The notes: generated by a model not told the origin, from the letters alone. A stretch of DNA of 64,000 bases from Ricinus communis (GCF_019578655.1 NC_063265.1:15610285-15674284), one strand, 5' to 3'; shown: positions 48,074 through 60,559, counted from the stretch's first letter. Program-made: numbers and translations.

Positions 48074-48310
48074 TAGCATAAGTTAACAGCCAGTGCTTTT
48101 GAAATAATAATTTAGGTTGCCGGTCTGATCAGAAGTTGCCAAAATCAAACTGTTCATTCAATAAAAAAAATATATATATATTTTTGACGAACATGAGTGT
48201 TATTGGGAGGCCACCAAAGATGAGAAAGATATATTTGTCATGGCACAAAAATAGCAATACCCCAAAGGTTTCCTTTTTCTTATTATATTTGACTTGTGTT
48301 TCTCAACCAA
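48074..48310 (+). promoter_or_regulatory. displaced P450 promoter-like block
   Basis: agcataagttaacagcc, ccaaaatcaaactgttcatt and the gcacaaaaatagc...ccaaaggtttcctt segment match the upstream regions of F (41220-41430) and partly C (19305-19410). The nearest P450 start, gene G, is 4.8 kb away, versus about 0.5-0.8 kb in F and C. Confidence 0.5.
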
Positions 48311-48319
48311 ACTATAATT

Positions 48320-51271
48320 GTTATTATTCATTACAAAGTTTCCTTTTCTGTATATTACCATATTCTACATATATATTATCAAAATTATCTTTATTCTTGA
48401 GATAATTAAATTTTTAGTATTATAAAAATCTAAAATTTATTTATTTATCTGACCCTGCACTGTGTATATATATATATATATAACAATTTTGGAAACTAAT
48501 GCTAGTACACATGAAGACTTGTATTTTCCTGCTTCTCTATCACTATCACTACTGGTTGACTAGCCAAAATATAAAAAATTAAAATTAATTTCCTTTTTTA
48601 TTTCATGGGATATATTGACACTTTTAAGATAATTTTAAATTTAATATAAATAAAATTTTTTAGAATATATTAATACTTCTTCACAATTTGAGACTAAATT
48701 ATATTATTTATTATAATTATCCGTATTCTTAAATGTAATCAATTTTATAAATTTAATATATATATAAAATTTTAGATGAATATTATATAGAGTTTGAGAT
48801 TATTTATATTATAATTATTTTTTATATTTTTGATTTATTAGTATTTAAGAGCTTATAATTTATTTATTTTTCTAAAATTCTAAAGGGTATTTTTTTCAGG
48901 CGGCAAGTTACTTAATCTTTCCTCTAATTCTGGATTATTATACATATATTAGTATTGCTTTTTACATGCATAACTTATTATTATCAAAGTTATCATTTAA
49001 AAATATTTGATAAATTAATATATAGTAAATATTTATTCAACATATTTAACTATTTTTATTAATACATTTTATAGAATTAGAAATGTATATAAAATTATAA
49101 TAGGATTAGAGGATCAAATTAGTTATTAATTAATTCAATTAAAATTAAAAAATTAAATTAATTATATATAAAATTATGATGAAATTAGTAATTACTGATT
49201 GATTCTAAGAATATATTAATCAATTTCAAAAATATAATTTCTAAAAATTAAATAAATATAATTTTTAATTAGTAATTACTGATTAATTAGTAAATATAAT
49301 CTTTAATTAGTAGTTATCGATTAATCCTAAAATTAGATAAATATAATTTCTAAAAATATATTAACTGTTGTTAAATCTGAAATTTATTTCTTTAATTATT
49401 TAATAATAGTTAAAATATTAAATAAATATATTTAGAAATAAATAAAGATATATTTTTATCATAAAAATACATGAAATAAATATAATGAGTATCACTCGCA
49501 CTTGACCTAACTTAATTTTAAAAAAGTATACCCGCCCTAGTTCTTGACAAGGCAAGGGTGGAAAAAGTCAGATATGCCCTGATCTGTCCTATTGCCATTT
49601 TAATAATATGTGTAATTTAAAAGAAATAGATATAATATAAAAGTAAATTATTATTTGGTGAAAGAAATAGATATAATTATAATGCAGTTTATTGATTTTG
49701 ATAGTTGATTGAATTGAAATAATTAAAAAACTGAGAAAAATTGTTGATTACGAGCTATTTATCATTAATCCATTTTAATATACAAGAAAATCTTTTAAAT
49801 TGCTTGGCCCTTTAAACAAAAGTCAAATTTCACAAAACTCTGATATTGGAGGAAGAAAGCTCATATATTTCGGAAAAAATTTTAAATTTGGTGTTTAATT
49901 TTTTAATTTTTTATATTATTTAATTAAGTATTTGAATCTATTAAAAATATTTAATATAATCTTTAGTCGATTTTACATATTAAAGTATCTATATAATTTA
50001 TTTTAAATATCAAATTGATTTAAATTTTTAAAAATAATATAATTTTTCAATTTTTAATTTTTTATCCATTTCCGGCATTATCTTTTATGAAATTTATTTA
50101 TTTTTTAGAAATTTTAAAACAAAAGTTAGTAAAAAGGTTTTTCTTATGCATTCAAACAAAAATATTGAAAAGCAATTAAATGTTATTTTTTATTAATTAT
50201 ATTCTTTTGCATTTACTTAGAAAAATAAAATACATTTTCCACTTTAAGATAATAGGAGGACAAATAGAAAAGTATTATATCTTTTTGAAAAGATAATTTT
50301 TAGAAATAAAAATGATGAGTAGATTTTTTTTTCTTTGAAGAAATAAATAAAAATTTCTAAAAGATGAATAAAACAACTTTATTTTTTTAGTGCTAAAAAA
50401 ATTTAAAAAAATAGAAAAGATATCAAAGAGTAAAAAACGAAAATAGAAAAAATAGAGAAAAATTGTAAGTATTAGTAAAAATATTTAAATTATTTATGTA
50501 TAAATTAAATTAAATTATTACTTTAATCTGTAAAACATGTAAGAGATACCATAATATACATATATTAACATGTTCAAACACTTGATTAAATAAAAATTAA
50601 TTTAAATATTAAAATAAAAAACTTAAAAATTAAGACATTAAAATTTTAATTATTCCTATATGTATATTTGGAGGCGAATGACATTTTCATGCTTTCTTCT
50701 TCAAAAGAAATATGAATATATTATTAATTAATGACTAATAAGTTCAAGTAAAAAAGTAAATATTAAATGTTTAAGAAATTTATAAAATAAATTAGTTATA
50801 TCAATAGAATTAAACTAAAATTCTGTAAGAATTATGCTTTATTCAGGGCACTAAAATACATATCGACTTTATAATCTCTTTTGAAATATAATTATTTAAA
50901 TGCCAGGTTTAGTTTTATTTTTACCTTTTCATCATTTTCATAGTGAAAATATTTATATTACACTCTCTCTAATATTGGAAAGTGATTATAGATTTGAGCA
51001 ATTAATTTGGTATCAAATGATACCGGTGTCACAATAATATTACATGTAATAATAAATTAAACAGGTTAATAAGTAAATTAAAATTAAAAATATGAATAAG
51101 TCCATCTTTTTAATTTAAATATTTTACTATATTTATTTAATTTTTTTAAAATATATATGTGTCTAACCTCTACTAATTTTCTGTTCTTTTTATTTTATTA
51201 TAAATTTACTTTAAAAATAAATCTAACAAATATTTTTTAATTTACAACCCGTAATCAAAGTCCGACTGCCA
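48320..51271. other. AT-rich intergenic DNA, no gene seen
   Basis: Very AT-rich. Around 49140-49340 a motif of the type aattagtaattactgatta recurs several times. 49815-49860 matches the copy E unit at 34385-34470. No coding sequence. Confidence 0.5.
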
Positions 51272-52510
51272 AACCAAATTTTTTCCTTAATTTTTTTAAA
51301 TTTTACTAGTAGATGTACAACCAATAAAATCTCATACTATTTTCTTAAAAATAATAAAATTTCATAAAATAATATCCAATATTACATTGAGTAATATTTC
51401 AAATAAATCAAAGTATTTACATTAAATCTAAAATCACACACATTCAATGAATAATAGCTATTTTTCTGAAATTATTATCTGATATGACTTTAGCGCTAGA
51501 TATTAAAAGTTTAATCTTATAAATTTTCTATTATTACTCTATTAATTTTTTTTTATAAACTATTCTTAAGTTTATAAGATAAATAATTACTTAAATATTA
51601 CTTATTATTATTCAAAAGCTTAATATACGCATAGATTCTTATAAAAAGAATACATACATGGATATCTTTAAAAAGTCTAACTAAATCAGTTATTATCTAT
51701 TTGTTGTTAATATACAATTTCAAACAAATTATTTATTTTACAAAAAGTCAAAATTTCAGATAATTTCTTTTCACGTTTAATTTCAAGATATAGGACTAGT
51801 ATAACACACATATTATTAGAACAATGTAAAAGAATATACGACACGTTTTATTAAATTTGAATTTGATTTAATATTATGCTTTTAGGCCTCTTTTAATTTA
51901 TATTTTACTAATAATTTGTGGTTAAAAATTCAAGATTGGCGAATAACATAGATTTTTTGAAAAATATGATTTTTTTTTTTATATTTTAACATATTAAATT
52001 TCAAACATAGTCTAAATTTAAACTTAATATATTTTTCCATATTTGTGTCTACATATCGACAATATATATTTAACTTATTACAAAATATTTTTATGCCTAT
52101 AAATTTATATTTATGTTAATCAAAGTCAAATGGTATGTTTAATGATAATGAGACAATTAATAGTTAATATATTCTAATATTAATTATTGTAAAAAATATA
52201 TCATACAATTTGTTAAATATACATAACAATTATAATAAATAATTTATTTGAAGTATTTTGATTAAGTGGGAAGTAAACTTTTAGTAATATAAGATATGAG
52301 AAGAAAAAAAATTATACTAAGAATCTGCTAGTCATGAGGTTGGTGAAAAAATAGCTTATTAATTTATAATTTTAAATTGATTTTATTAATTGATAATATT
52401 TTAAAAATAAATATTTAAATTTTTTTAATAATATGAATATTTTCTCAAAGTCAATATATTATATTAAATCTATTAATATTCTAAAAATATATTGAAATTT
52501 TTCTAGCATT
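51272..52510 (-). repeat. right arm of large inverted repeat
   Basis: Reverse complement partner of 44883-46150. Its outer end reads ttctaaaaatatattgaaat near 52500, matching the left arm's outer end in reverse. Confidence 0.85.
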
Positions 52511-53039
52511 TTACTGACTGTTTTAAATAATTCAAATTTAATGGTAAGATTTGAAAATATAAATTTAATAGTTAGAATTGATTATAACACCGATATTATA
52601 TTATATGACACTTATAAAAATCTATAGTATGGGAACTCAATATCGTAGTATATGAAGAAATTATACACTCTTCAACAAACTCAATAATTAGTAATTTGAC
52701 TGTCTTAGAAGAAGATTACTACCGAAATATATGATTGTCTTAGAAGAAGATTTTAATGAATAAAAAAGAAGAGTTGTTTTCGTGCTTCTTACATCCAGTA
52801 GAAATAAGACCGAATGACTACAATAATTCAATACTTTGGTTCATAATTAAATAAAAGAAAGGCGTTGATTTAGTGCTGAGATGGCTTTAATTAGTAATTT
52901 GACTTCGAAATTTTAGAGCAGAGAAAAGCTTTTCTAAGAGCTTAAGTTATTGAGCAAAACGTATTTTTTTTATATTTGATATGGAAAACAAGAAAAGCAA
53001 GTTTGTCTAAAAGATGAAAAGGAAAATAGGATGCCAGAG

Positions 53040-53062
53040 TTGTCCTTTCATGCAACGCCGTG
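53040..53062 (+). promoter_or_regulatory. conserved proximal motif (RY-like), gene G
   Basis: ttgtcctttcatgcaacgcc then gtgtta, ending at a ttatatata TATA candidate (53063-53071). This leaves only about 30 bp to the ATG, so the leader is either very short or transcription starts elsewhere. Relative to F about 70 bp of leader are missing. Confidence 0.45.
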
Positions 53063-53099
53063 TTATATATACTTATGGACACAAGAGAAAGAAAAGGAA

Positions 53100-54772
53100 A
53101 TGGAGTTTAGATATAGCACTTATTCTCTTGCCTGGTTCACTCTTCTCTTCTCTGTAACTATTGCTGTGCTGCTGACAAAGAGACGCCCAATACATGATGC
53201 CAAGCAAACACCACCTGCTCCTCCAGGTTGGCCTATCATTGGCAACATCTTCGATCTTGGTGCAAATCCACACCAGAATTTATACAAACTCGGAATCAAG
53301 TATGGGCCTGTGCTTTGGTTAAGACTTGGTTACATTAACACTATGGTTATACAGTCTGCCAAGGCAGCAGAAGAGCTTTTCAGGCATCATGACATCAGTT
53401 TCTGTGACCGAAAAGTTCCTCAATCTTTCACAGCTTGTAACTACAGCAAGGCAGCGCTTGCTTTAGGCCGGTATGACTCCCACTGGCGTTTCCATCGCCG
53501 ATTTGTCACTCTGGAGCTTATGACCAACAAGCGAATCAACGAAACTGCTGTCCTTAGGCAAAAGTGCATCGACAAAATGATACAATATATCGAGGAGGAT
53601 GCCTCAGCAGCACGTGCAAGAGGAGAATCGGGCGAGTTGGTTATATCTCACTATGTCTTTGTCATGTCATTTAACTTGATAGGTAACCTTGCGTTTTCAA
53701 GGGATCTTCTGAATTCTCACTCAGAAGAAGGGACTGAGTTTTTTGATGCCATGGACAAGGTCATGGAGTGGGGTGGGAAGCCAAATCTTGCTGACTTCTT
53801 GCCATTTTTGCAAGAATTGGATCCTCAGAGGGTAAAGAAGAACATGGAGCAATATTTGGGTCGAACAGTTGATGTAGTGGAGAGATTTGTGAAGGAAAGG
53901 ATTGAAGAGAAGAAATTAATGAAAGAAAGGGAGACAAGAGATTTCTTGGATGCACTATTGGAGTTTAAAGGTGATGCCAAAGAAGAACCTGATTCGATCT
54001 CAATTCACAGTATGCTAATAATCATACTGGTAAACTCTTTCTTGCACTACTCGTATATTCTATCAATATATCCAATATCTAAATGCTTAAAATAAACATA
54101 TTGGTATATGGTTCCCCAAACTGTTTTTAACTTCTTGTTGAATCTGGTATCATACAGGAAATCTTTTTTGGTGGCACTGAAACGACAAGCGGCACTCTTG
54201 AATGGGCCATGGCAGAGCTATTTCGCAGCCCAGAGTCAATGAGAAGAGTTAAAGAAGAACTTAATAAAGTTATCGGACCAAATAGGACGGTTATGGAGAG
54301 TGACATAGATCGATTGCCTTATTTGCAGGCAGTAATCAAAGAAGCAATGAGGTTACATCCTGTACTTCCATTACTAATTCCACGAAATACTACGGAAGAT
54401 ACAACCTTCATGGGATACTTCATACCCAAAGATACACAAGTTTTTGTAAATGCATGGGCTATAGGAAGAGACCCAGATGCTTGGGAGGATCCCCTGTCTT
54501 TCAAACCTGAGAGATTTCTAGGCTCTAATATTGACTATAAAGGGCAAAACTTTCAGCTACTGCCATTTGGATCCGGAAGACGGATTTGTGTAGGCATTCC
54601 ATTGGCTCATCGCGTCCTTCACCTTGCTCTGGCTTCTTTGCTTCACTGTTTTGACTGGGAGCTTGGCAGTAATTCTACTCCAGAAACCATAGACATGAAT
54701 GAAAGGTTAGGAATTTCAGTTAGAAAGCTTGTACCCATGAAAGCAATACCAAAGAAGAAGATCTTACAATAA
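53100..54772 (+). CDS. cytochrome P450 G, CYP76A-like (2 exons)
   Basis: Intact-looking ER P450; substrate unknown. Exons 53100-54029 and 54158-54772 (phase-0 intron 128 bp, ctg|gtaa, atacag|gaa) encode 514 residues. An in-frame ATG at 53031 is rejected because that stretch holds the shared promoter motif and TATA candidate. Anchor at about 9-25; hinge is PPAPPGWP (38-45) instead of PPGPPAWP; C-helix WRFHRR; I-helix GGTETTSG 315-322; EAMR 372-375; PERF 427-430; heme PFGSGRRICVG with Cys454. The last acidic residue of the other copies is replaced by the stop (ILQ end). Closest to pseudogene C. It is the only copy still beside a complete DUF668 gene, so its position may be ancestral. Confidence 0.93.
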
Positions 54773-55787
54773 TGATAATCATCAGATTAGGCTCTGCGCA
54801 ACTTTGTTTGATGTTTAAAGTTTGTTGTTTCCTCCTTTTGGTTCGTGTATGAAGATAGCGATGCATGTTCTTATGTTGAAGTTGGCACTTTTACAGAAAT
54901 TAAAAAGATATTTTCATATTTCCTTGTTTTGTGAAGCAAATATAAGCGATGTAATGGATAGAAACTTGGTGGTCAATAAAGTATGATATGTCCTGAAATC
55001 ATAGTAATTAGATTGCTCAAGTCTTATTTATAATTGCTGGAGCAGGTAATGAGTTGTGTTGTTATCTTTTCCTGTTGTAATCTTGGTTGCTATGTAAGCA
55101 ACTCTTTTACTTCAGTCGTTAAGATTTGATTGGTGTGTCAGTTGTTTAAAATTTTATTGGTGTTTATGAAGATGGCGATGGATGTGCTTAACTCCATTGT
55201 TTAAAAAGCTATTGTTTTTTTCTTTTCTTTTGCTTTCCTCTTTTAAATTGTAGTCAACAGAAATAAAAGCACCTAAGCTTAAAATGATTACGCAAATGAA
55301 TCTCTGCATTTGCTTCTCTCCATGATGTGCAGAAGTTTCTACATAGAATCTGTCATTATGTGTTCTACGGATTAGTGTTTGCACTACCTCAGAAGTCTTC
55401 AGACCAGTGCGATCATAAATCCAAACTGACATCATAAATTGCATTTTCTTTCATTGCTGAAAAGAGGAGTGAGTTTGCATTCCTTAATACTATAGAAACC
55501 TTCATGTTACAAGATTAGGTGTTCTTTACACGGGAAGGCCCCAAGACCAACATTAATCTGCCATGTATACAGATAAAGGACTTCTGCGAGTCCGGATACA
55601 GCAATGTGATCAAGCATGCCCTGTTCCAAAGAAAGAAGAAACAGTGCCTTGATTGATTAAAATGATACCTTGGCAATTAGAGAATATGCCATTAAAGGTA
55701 GCTTGGGGAGAGCGCTATCTAGTCAGATCCACCTGACTGGAAAATCATATGATTCGGTCATCTGAATTTTTCTGACACTGATAAGCA
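54773..55787 (+). other. tail-to-tail spacer between gene G and DUF668 gene
   Basis: Holds the 3' flank shared among P450 copies (for example gcatttgcttctc, gatgtgcagaagtttctac) and the DUF668 3' flank. Both genes point towards this 1.0-kb spacer, so their terminators must lie within it. 55150-55260 repeats the flank phrase atgaagatggcgatg found at 54850 in changed form. Confidence 0.6.
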
Positions 55788-57494
55788 TCAATTATGCCTC
55801 ATTGTCTCTGTCCTCCCTTTTTGGTGTATAAAAGAATTAACTCTGCACCTAGAAGACTCCGGCCAACCTTTTTCATCGAGGTCTTGATTGATCGTGCAGA
55901 TGTAGTTGAGTCCTACAAGGAGCTCAACTATTGCAGCCTCAGTTTTTGCTTGATTTGCATAATGAAGCGTTTGCAGCAGAAGAACATTTGTCCTGGAAAC
56001 CTCTTGGTCTCTCTCAAAATTTCGCTCGGAGTGCCATTTTATCATGTCATGTGCCAGGGGGGACAACCATTCCAACATGTATGTGAGTGCCAGACTCCAT
56101 TCCTGTGCAAGGGAAGCATCGTATGCAGATGTAGATAGAGCTTTGCCATAAGCCTTGAGTCTACTTCTAAGAGCAGCTCTTATAGTTGTGGGTAACATAT
56201 TGTACAAGTCATCTCGGGTTTCATAGTCAACCGTGTAAGGTGAAGAAGCTAGCTTCTCAATGAACACGATCACATTTGCATAGTGAAGAGCTAAAGCAGC
56301 ATGACCAAGAGTAGAAGAAGGGGCATTCAGCAACCCATGCTTTGAACTGAAGAGGGCTAATTTATAATAAATTCTGTTGCTGCAAATAAAAGGCCACAGA
56401 TTCAAGTTCTCCATTTTATCAGCAACTGTCATATAATCGACAGTGAATTTCGCTGAACCACAGAAAGCTGGCTTGCCAGCCTGCAGAATAGGAGACCGAC
56501 TTCCACTTGTCATGCATTCTTTGAAAAGTCCAACATGAGCTAACTGGTTGGTTTTGAAGCGAGGAAGAACAGTGGATGATTGATGAAGAAGTTGCCGCTG
56601 TGTCTTGTTTACTTTATTGTTCGCAGAAGTTACTCCTGACTTTGAATCTAATCTACCAGGAGGCCCTGGAGAGATTCCACATAAAAAGTTCTCTGAAGGA
56701 TATATTGATGATTGCATGAGAACAGAAAAAGAAAGGCTCCGTGGAAATCGAGTAGAATTCATATGTTCCTGATCTATGTTTTCCTCGGGAGAAGGCAGTT
56801 GACTAATCTCAAAGACATTCATAATCCTCTGAAGTATTGTTAAAAGTGATCTTGCCAGAAGCCGAACAATGTAATCATAAGTTCTAATCCACGGCGACAT
56901 CTCACGTAAATTCCTCACTTCCTGACGTTGCCACATCACCTTCTGCTGCATCTCGAGCAATTTCCTTCGACTCAAAACAGGATTTGCACGCATTCTCCTA
57001 AGAGTTTGCTCAAGCTCTGCTAGAATTTCAAGCTCCTGAGACAATTGCATTGTAACTGCAACAAATCTCTCCATTTTTTTCACTTTCCTTTCCATCTTCG
57101 TCAATCTATACTCCCACCCAATCCATTCAAGATTATTTGCAAGTGGATCATTAACAAAATGTTCAAAACGACGAAAATGAGGATCTATGCACCTCCTCCC
57201 AAGCCTGGCTACAGATCTTGATAAGAGTCCAAAATTCTCCATAATCTCATTTAATGCGAGGTCCATAAGATAATCATCTTTATCCGATACAAGCTTCTGA
57301 ATCCCAATAGAGTTTAAAATGTCTCCCCTCAACCTAAACATTTCATTCTCGCCCAGAAAATGCCACAATTTAGCAACCTTGGACATCAAACTTGCAACTT
57401 CAAAAGCCAAAACTCCAATTGCTGCCTTCTCAGTCTGTAAAGCATCTTTCCGAGAATTCCACCATAAATTACTAAACCACGACTCTGTCCCCAT
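55788..57494 (-). CDS. DUF3475/DUF668 protein, PSK SIMULATOR-like
   Basis: A single uninterrupted coding exon of 568 residues. N-terminal DUF3475 spans about 26-85 (IGVLAFEVASLMSKVAKLWH); residues about 150-205 are charged and probably coiled coil; DUF668 spans about 394-485 (LGHAALALHYANVIVFIEKL to LEWLSPLAHDMI). The middle (230-390) is Ser-rich and probably disordered. Plant proteins with this pair include the PSK SIMULATOR group, linked to growth and phytosulfokine signalling; whether this member does the same is inference. Gly2 could allow N-myristoylation, though position 6 is Trp rather than Ser/Thr. Upstream, minus-strand ttttgtag about 25 bp before the ATG may be the acceptor of a 5'-UTR intron. 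No lesion seen. Not a P450 pathway gene by sequence. Confidence 0.9.
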   Translation of the reverse strand: MGTESWFSNLWWNSRKDALQTEKAAIGVLAFEVASLMSKVAKLWHFLGENEMFRLRGDILNSIGIQKLVSDKDDYLMDLALNEIMENFGLLSRSVARLGRRCIDPHFRRFEHFVNDPLANNLEWIGWEYRLTKMERKVKKMERFVAVTMQLSQELEILAELEQTLRRMRANPVLSRRKLLEMQQKVMWQRQEVRNLREMSPWIRTYDYIVRLLARSLLTILQRIMNVFEISQLPSPEENIDQEHMNSTRFPRSLSFSVLMQSSIYPSENFLCGISPGPPGRLDSKSGVTSANNKVNKTQRQLLHQSSTVLPRFKTNQLAHVGLFKECMTSGSRSPILQAGKPAFCGSAKFTVDYMTVADKMENLNLWPFICSNRIYYKLALFSSKHGLLNAPSSTLGHAALALHYANVIVFIEKLASSPYTVDYETRDDLYNMLPTTIRAALRSRLKAYGKALSTSAYDASLAQEWSLALTYMLEWLSPLAHDMIKWHSERNFERDQEVSRTNVLLLQTLHYANQAKTEAAIVELLVGLNYICTINQDLDEKGWPESSRCRVNSFIHQKGRTETMRHN

Positions 57495-58500
57495 TTCTCG
57501 TTCAATAGAAATGCATATGCTACAAAATTAGACACCAAATGTCAAAAGATACATATCATGTTCCTTTCACAATATACACAGAAGACACCAACATAGGCCA
57601 CCAACTAAAGGTAGGAACATATAAGAGTTCAACATTTTTAATCTAAAATCAATAAATGCAATTAGGGCGTTCAAAAGACACAACTCAGCATGACATAACT
57701 GATTCCTTTTTCTCTCATCACAAAGCAGCAATTTTGGACTTAAGATTTTAGTTTCCTGTTTATTATGTCCCTCTTTCTTTCAGCAACCATACCAGGATTG
57801 TTTAACCCAAAATCAGGATCTCCACAACCGACCAAATCACCAAACATTTAAAATATTGCAACTGCATATTTACAAGAACTCCAAAAACATCAAAATTTTA
57901 TAGTAGACAGGTAATGCTCTTAGCATACACAATAAACTTCAAAAAATAAAATAGCAGCTTGACTTACCAGGATACTCAAAATCTTCTAGGATCCCCCGAA
58001 ATGAACTCAATTCTACAACCAAGCTACTAGAACCCCAGACATAAATATACGATTTCTACTCAAACCTTGTCAGGGAACTAAACTTTTTGAAGTATCCTTA
58101 GATGAAAAAGAGGACTTTAAGCTAAAACTACCACTTCCTTGCTGATCCAGATATAAAACAACAATACCTTACCTAGAAATCAACAGGCAGCGTTTAAACT
58201 CAATTCTATCAAATACCCAGAAACGAGTAACCAAGTCTTTAGCCATAAATGTGCTCAGAGAGTAATAAGTATAAACAGACAAATAATAACACTTACTATT
58301 GCAGTGAAGAGTGGCTTACAATGGGCAATGGGAATGAAATTTGAGCTAAAGAGGAACATAAAGTTTGAATTTTTAGGATTTATACAGTATCCACTTCTTG
58401 CATCATATAAACGACAGCAAAACGGACCAGGAGACAGAAACATTACTAAAGACAAACATGAAAACGTAGAGAGGTGAAATTCGGTCTAGTCGAGGTTTAA
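57495..58500 (-). other. likely 5' UTR/intron and promoter of DUF668 gene
   Basis: Less AT-rich than the surrounding DNA and free of repeats. A candidate 3' splice site lies just before the start codon, so a leader exon may sit in the 57900-58500 interval. Exact transcription start not visible. Confidence 0.4.
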
Positions 58501-60540
58501 GAAAACCCTCTGAATATGAGCCTCTTTCTGGGTTTATGCCTTTCAGAACGACAGCGTTTTTCTCCTCGTCTATTTTGCTTTGCTTTGGATATTTCACCAA
58601 CTATTTTCCACAAATTGACTAGTTTGAGTGTGATAAGCCTTAAGGGAACTTCGAAATTCTATGTCTTTATGCTTATGTTTGGTCGATTTTGGACTCATTA
58701 AGGTTCAAAAAGGTTGTCTCGTTGTTGATTTTGTGGACAGGGGAATGAGAATATAGAAAGGTATATGCAGAGAATTACATAATGCAAACAACTGTCCAAG
58801 GCAAAACATTTAGTACATAGTACCCCTTACCAAATATGCGAATGTACAATGTAAATGGGGGACAATTCCCTTTATTCACTGATATTAACAAGGGAATTTC
58901 TTAATAGTAATCAACTAATTGATCATGAACTTGATTTAGCTCTTGTAAAATAAACTAAAGAGATGACAAAATTCTTGTGTTTCATGTCAATACCGTTTTA
59001 TTCACCCATTAATGGATATAGCTATAGATTATTAATGGGTTTTTATATTTTAAAATCTATAATAAATGAGTATGTATCTATTTAATTCATTCATATAGAT
59101 ATTTATTAAGACTCGTCTAAAAATGAATATATTATTAATATTTATTATAATGATTTAAATACTATAACCGAAATTCAGCTATTAATCAAAATTTAGATAT
59201 GGACCATAAACATTAATTGCAATTTAATAAGGGAGTTGAAATTGAATAGTTATTTACTAAAATCTTGTGATTAGTGATGGCAATTTGATACCTTTTATCG
59301 GAGTTTATTGTAGAAATCTAAGACTTATTTTTATCAAAAGAATTGATATAAGAAAGTAAAATATATATTGGATAAATGGTAAGAAGGGATTTAATGATAA
59401 CACCCATTTAAATTTTAAACGGTTTACAAATGAATAATTTATGATCCGACCCATTTAAACCCAAACCCATGCCCATCTAAAATCACCGATTTGCCAACGT
59501 AGTTTGATGTCATGAAATTGAATTTCACAATGCTTTTTTCTTTCCCAAAAGTTCAATTGATTAGGTGGTGAAATTATTACATTGCTTTTAATAAATCTTG
59601 GAACACATTTGCACACTTAATAATTATCTTTTGAGTAAGTACATCCTACTAATACTAGACCTAATAATTCTATTGAATCAATACAAAATATATGGAGGAA
59701 GAAGCTACTCAAGAGTTGATTAATGGGTTTATGAAATATACCCCTAATGAATATACAATTATACACGTCTATTCATGATTCTTTAAATAATTTCACTGTG
59801 TCAAGACACTCTTTAATTATTATATTAACTATGACAAAGTAATTAGAGGTTCAATCAACGAGTTATATTGCTGGAAATAATTACTAATATTTTCATTATA
59901 AAAGTGACAAAACAGATTATTTTGATGATACGCAATTGATTATTATATCTAAAAGTTGTTGCTTTCATGTCTTTTCTTTGCCTCCAATTCCAAATTCTTT
60001 GTTTGAATATCATTTTTCTTTTTCTGGTTTTTGGTAGGGAATGGATACCATTGCAATGTTAATCATGGTTCTACAATAAATCAGCATAATACGATAAGAG
60101 GAAGATAGGCTAAGGCCCTTGAAATTTTAGGACTTTGAAAGCAACCCAATATCCTTATCAGCCCAAAATCCACAAAATTAGGGGTTTTTTTTCTTCTTAT
60201 TTTGTAATCGATATTGCATGCAAATTTCAGTTGATAGTGAAATGATAAATATAAATAGCTCAATGAAATATTAAATTTATTTGATACGAAATTATTATTT
60301 ACCACACATTATGATCATTTACTGCTATATGACATTGTCTGTGTGACTAATTGTTATATGAAGATGGTCTGTCTGACCAATTAAAAACAAATTTAGCATG
60401 CTGCAATCTATTTAGAAAAAGCTTTGTAGCATGATTTTGTTTAATTTAAAGATCAAAGTCTTTTCTTTCATCTAAATCTTTTTGTCCTTTTTTCTAATCT
60501 CTCGTAAAGTTATAATATAAAAACTGAGATACTAGAGGTA
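58501..60540. other. intergenic, no gene seen
   Basis: AT-rich. 58980-59480 contains recurring attaatgg / acccattt phrases typical of decayed repeats. Short frames (58516-58701, 60081-60305) have no motif. Confidence 0.45.
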
Positions 60541-60559
60541 ATTAAGTTTTTCTTCACTT

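Noticed and set aside
53031..53099. In-frame N-terminal extension of gene G starting at 53031
   Set aside because: The extension covers the motif and TATA candidate shared with noncoding upstream DNA of C, E and F, and the other P450s start at the MEFRYS-like position.
55794..56138. + strand gene at the end of the DUF668 gene
   Set aside because: Shadow frame of the long, conserved minus-strand coding sequence.
2696..57494. Metabolic gene cluster
   Set aside because: Only one enzyme family is present. The DUF668 gene is not biosynthetic, and no terpene synthase, transferase or other pathway gene is visible.
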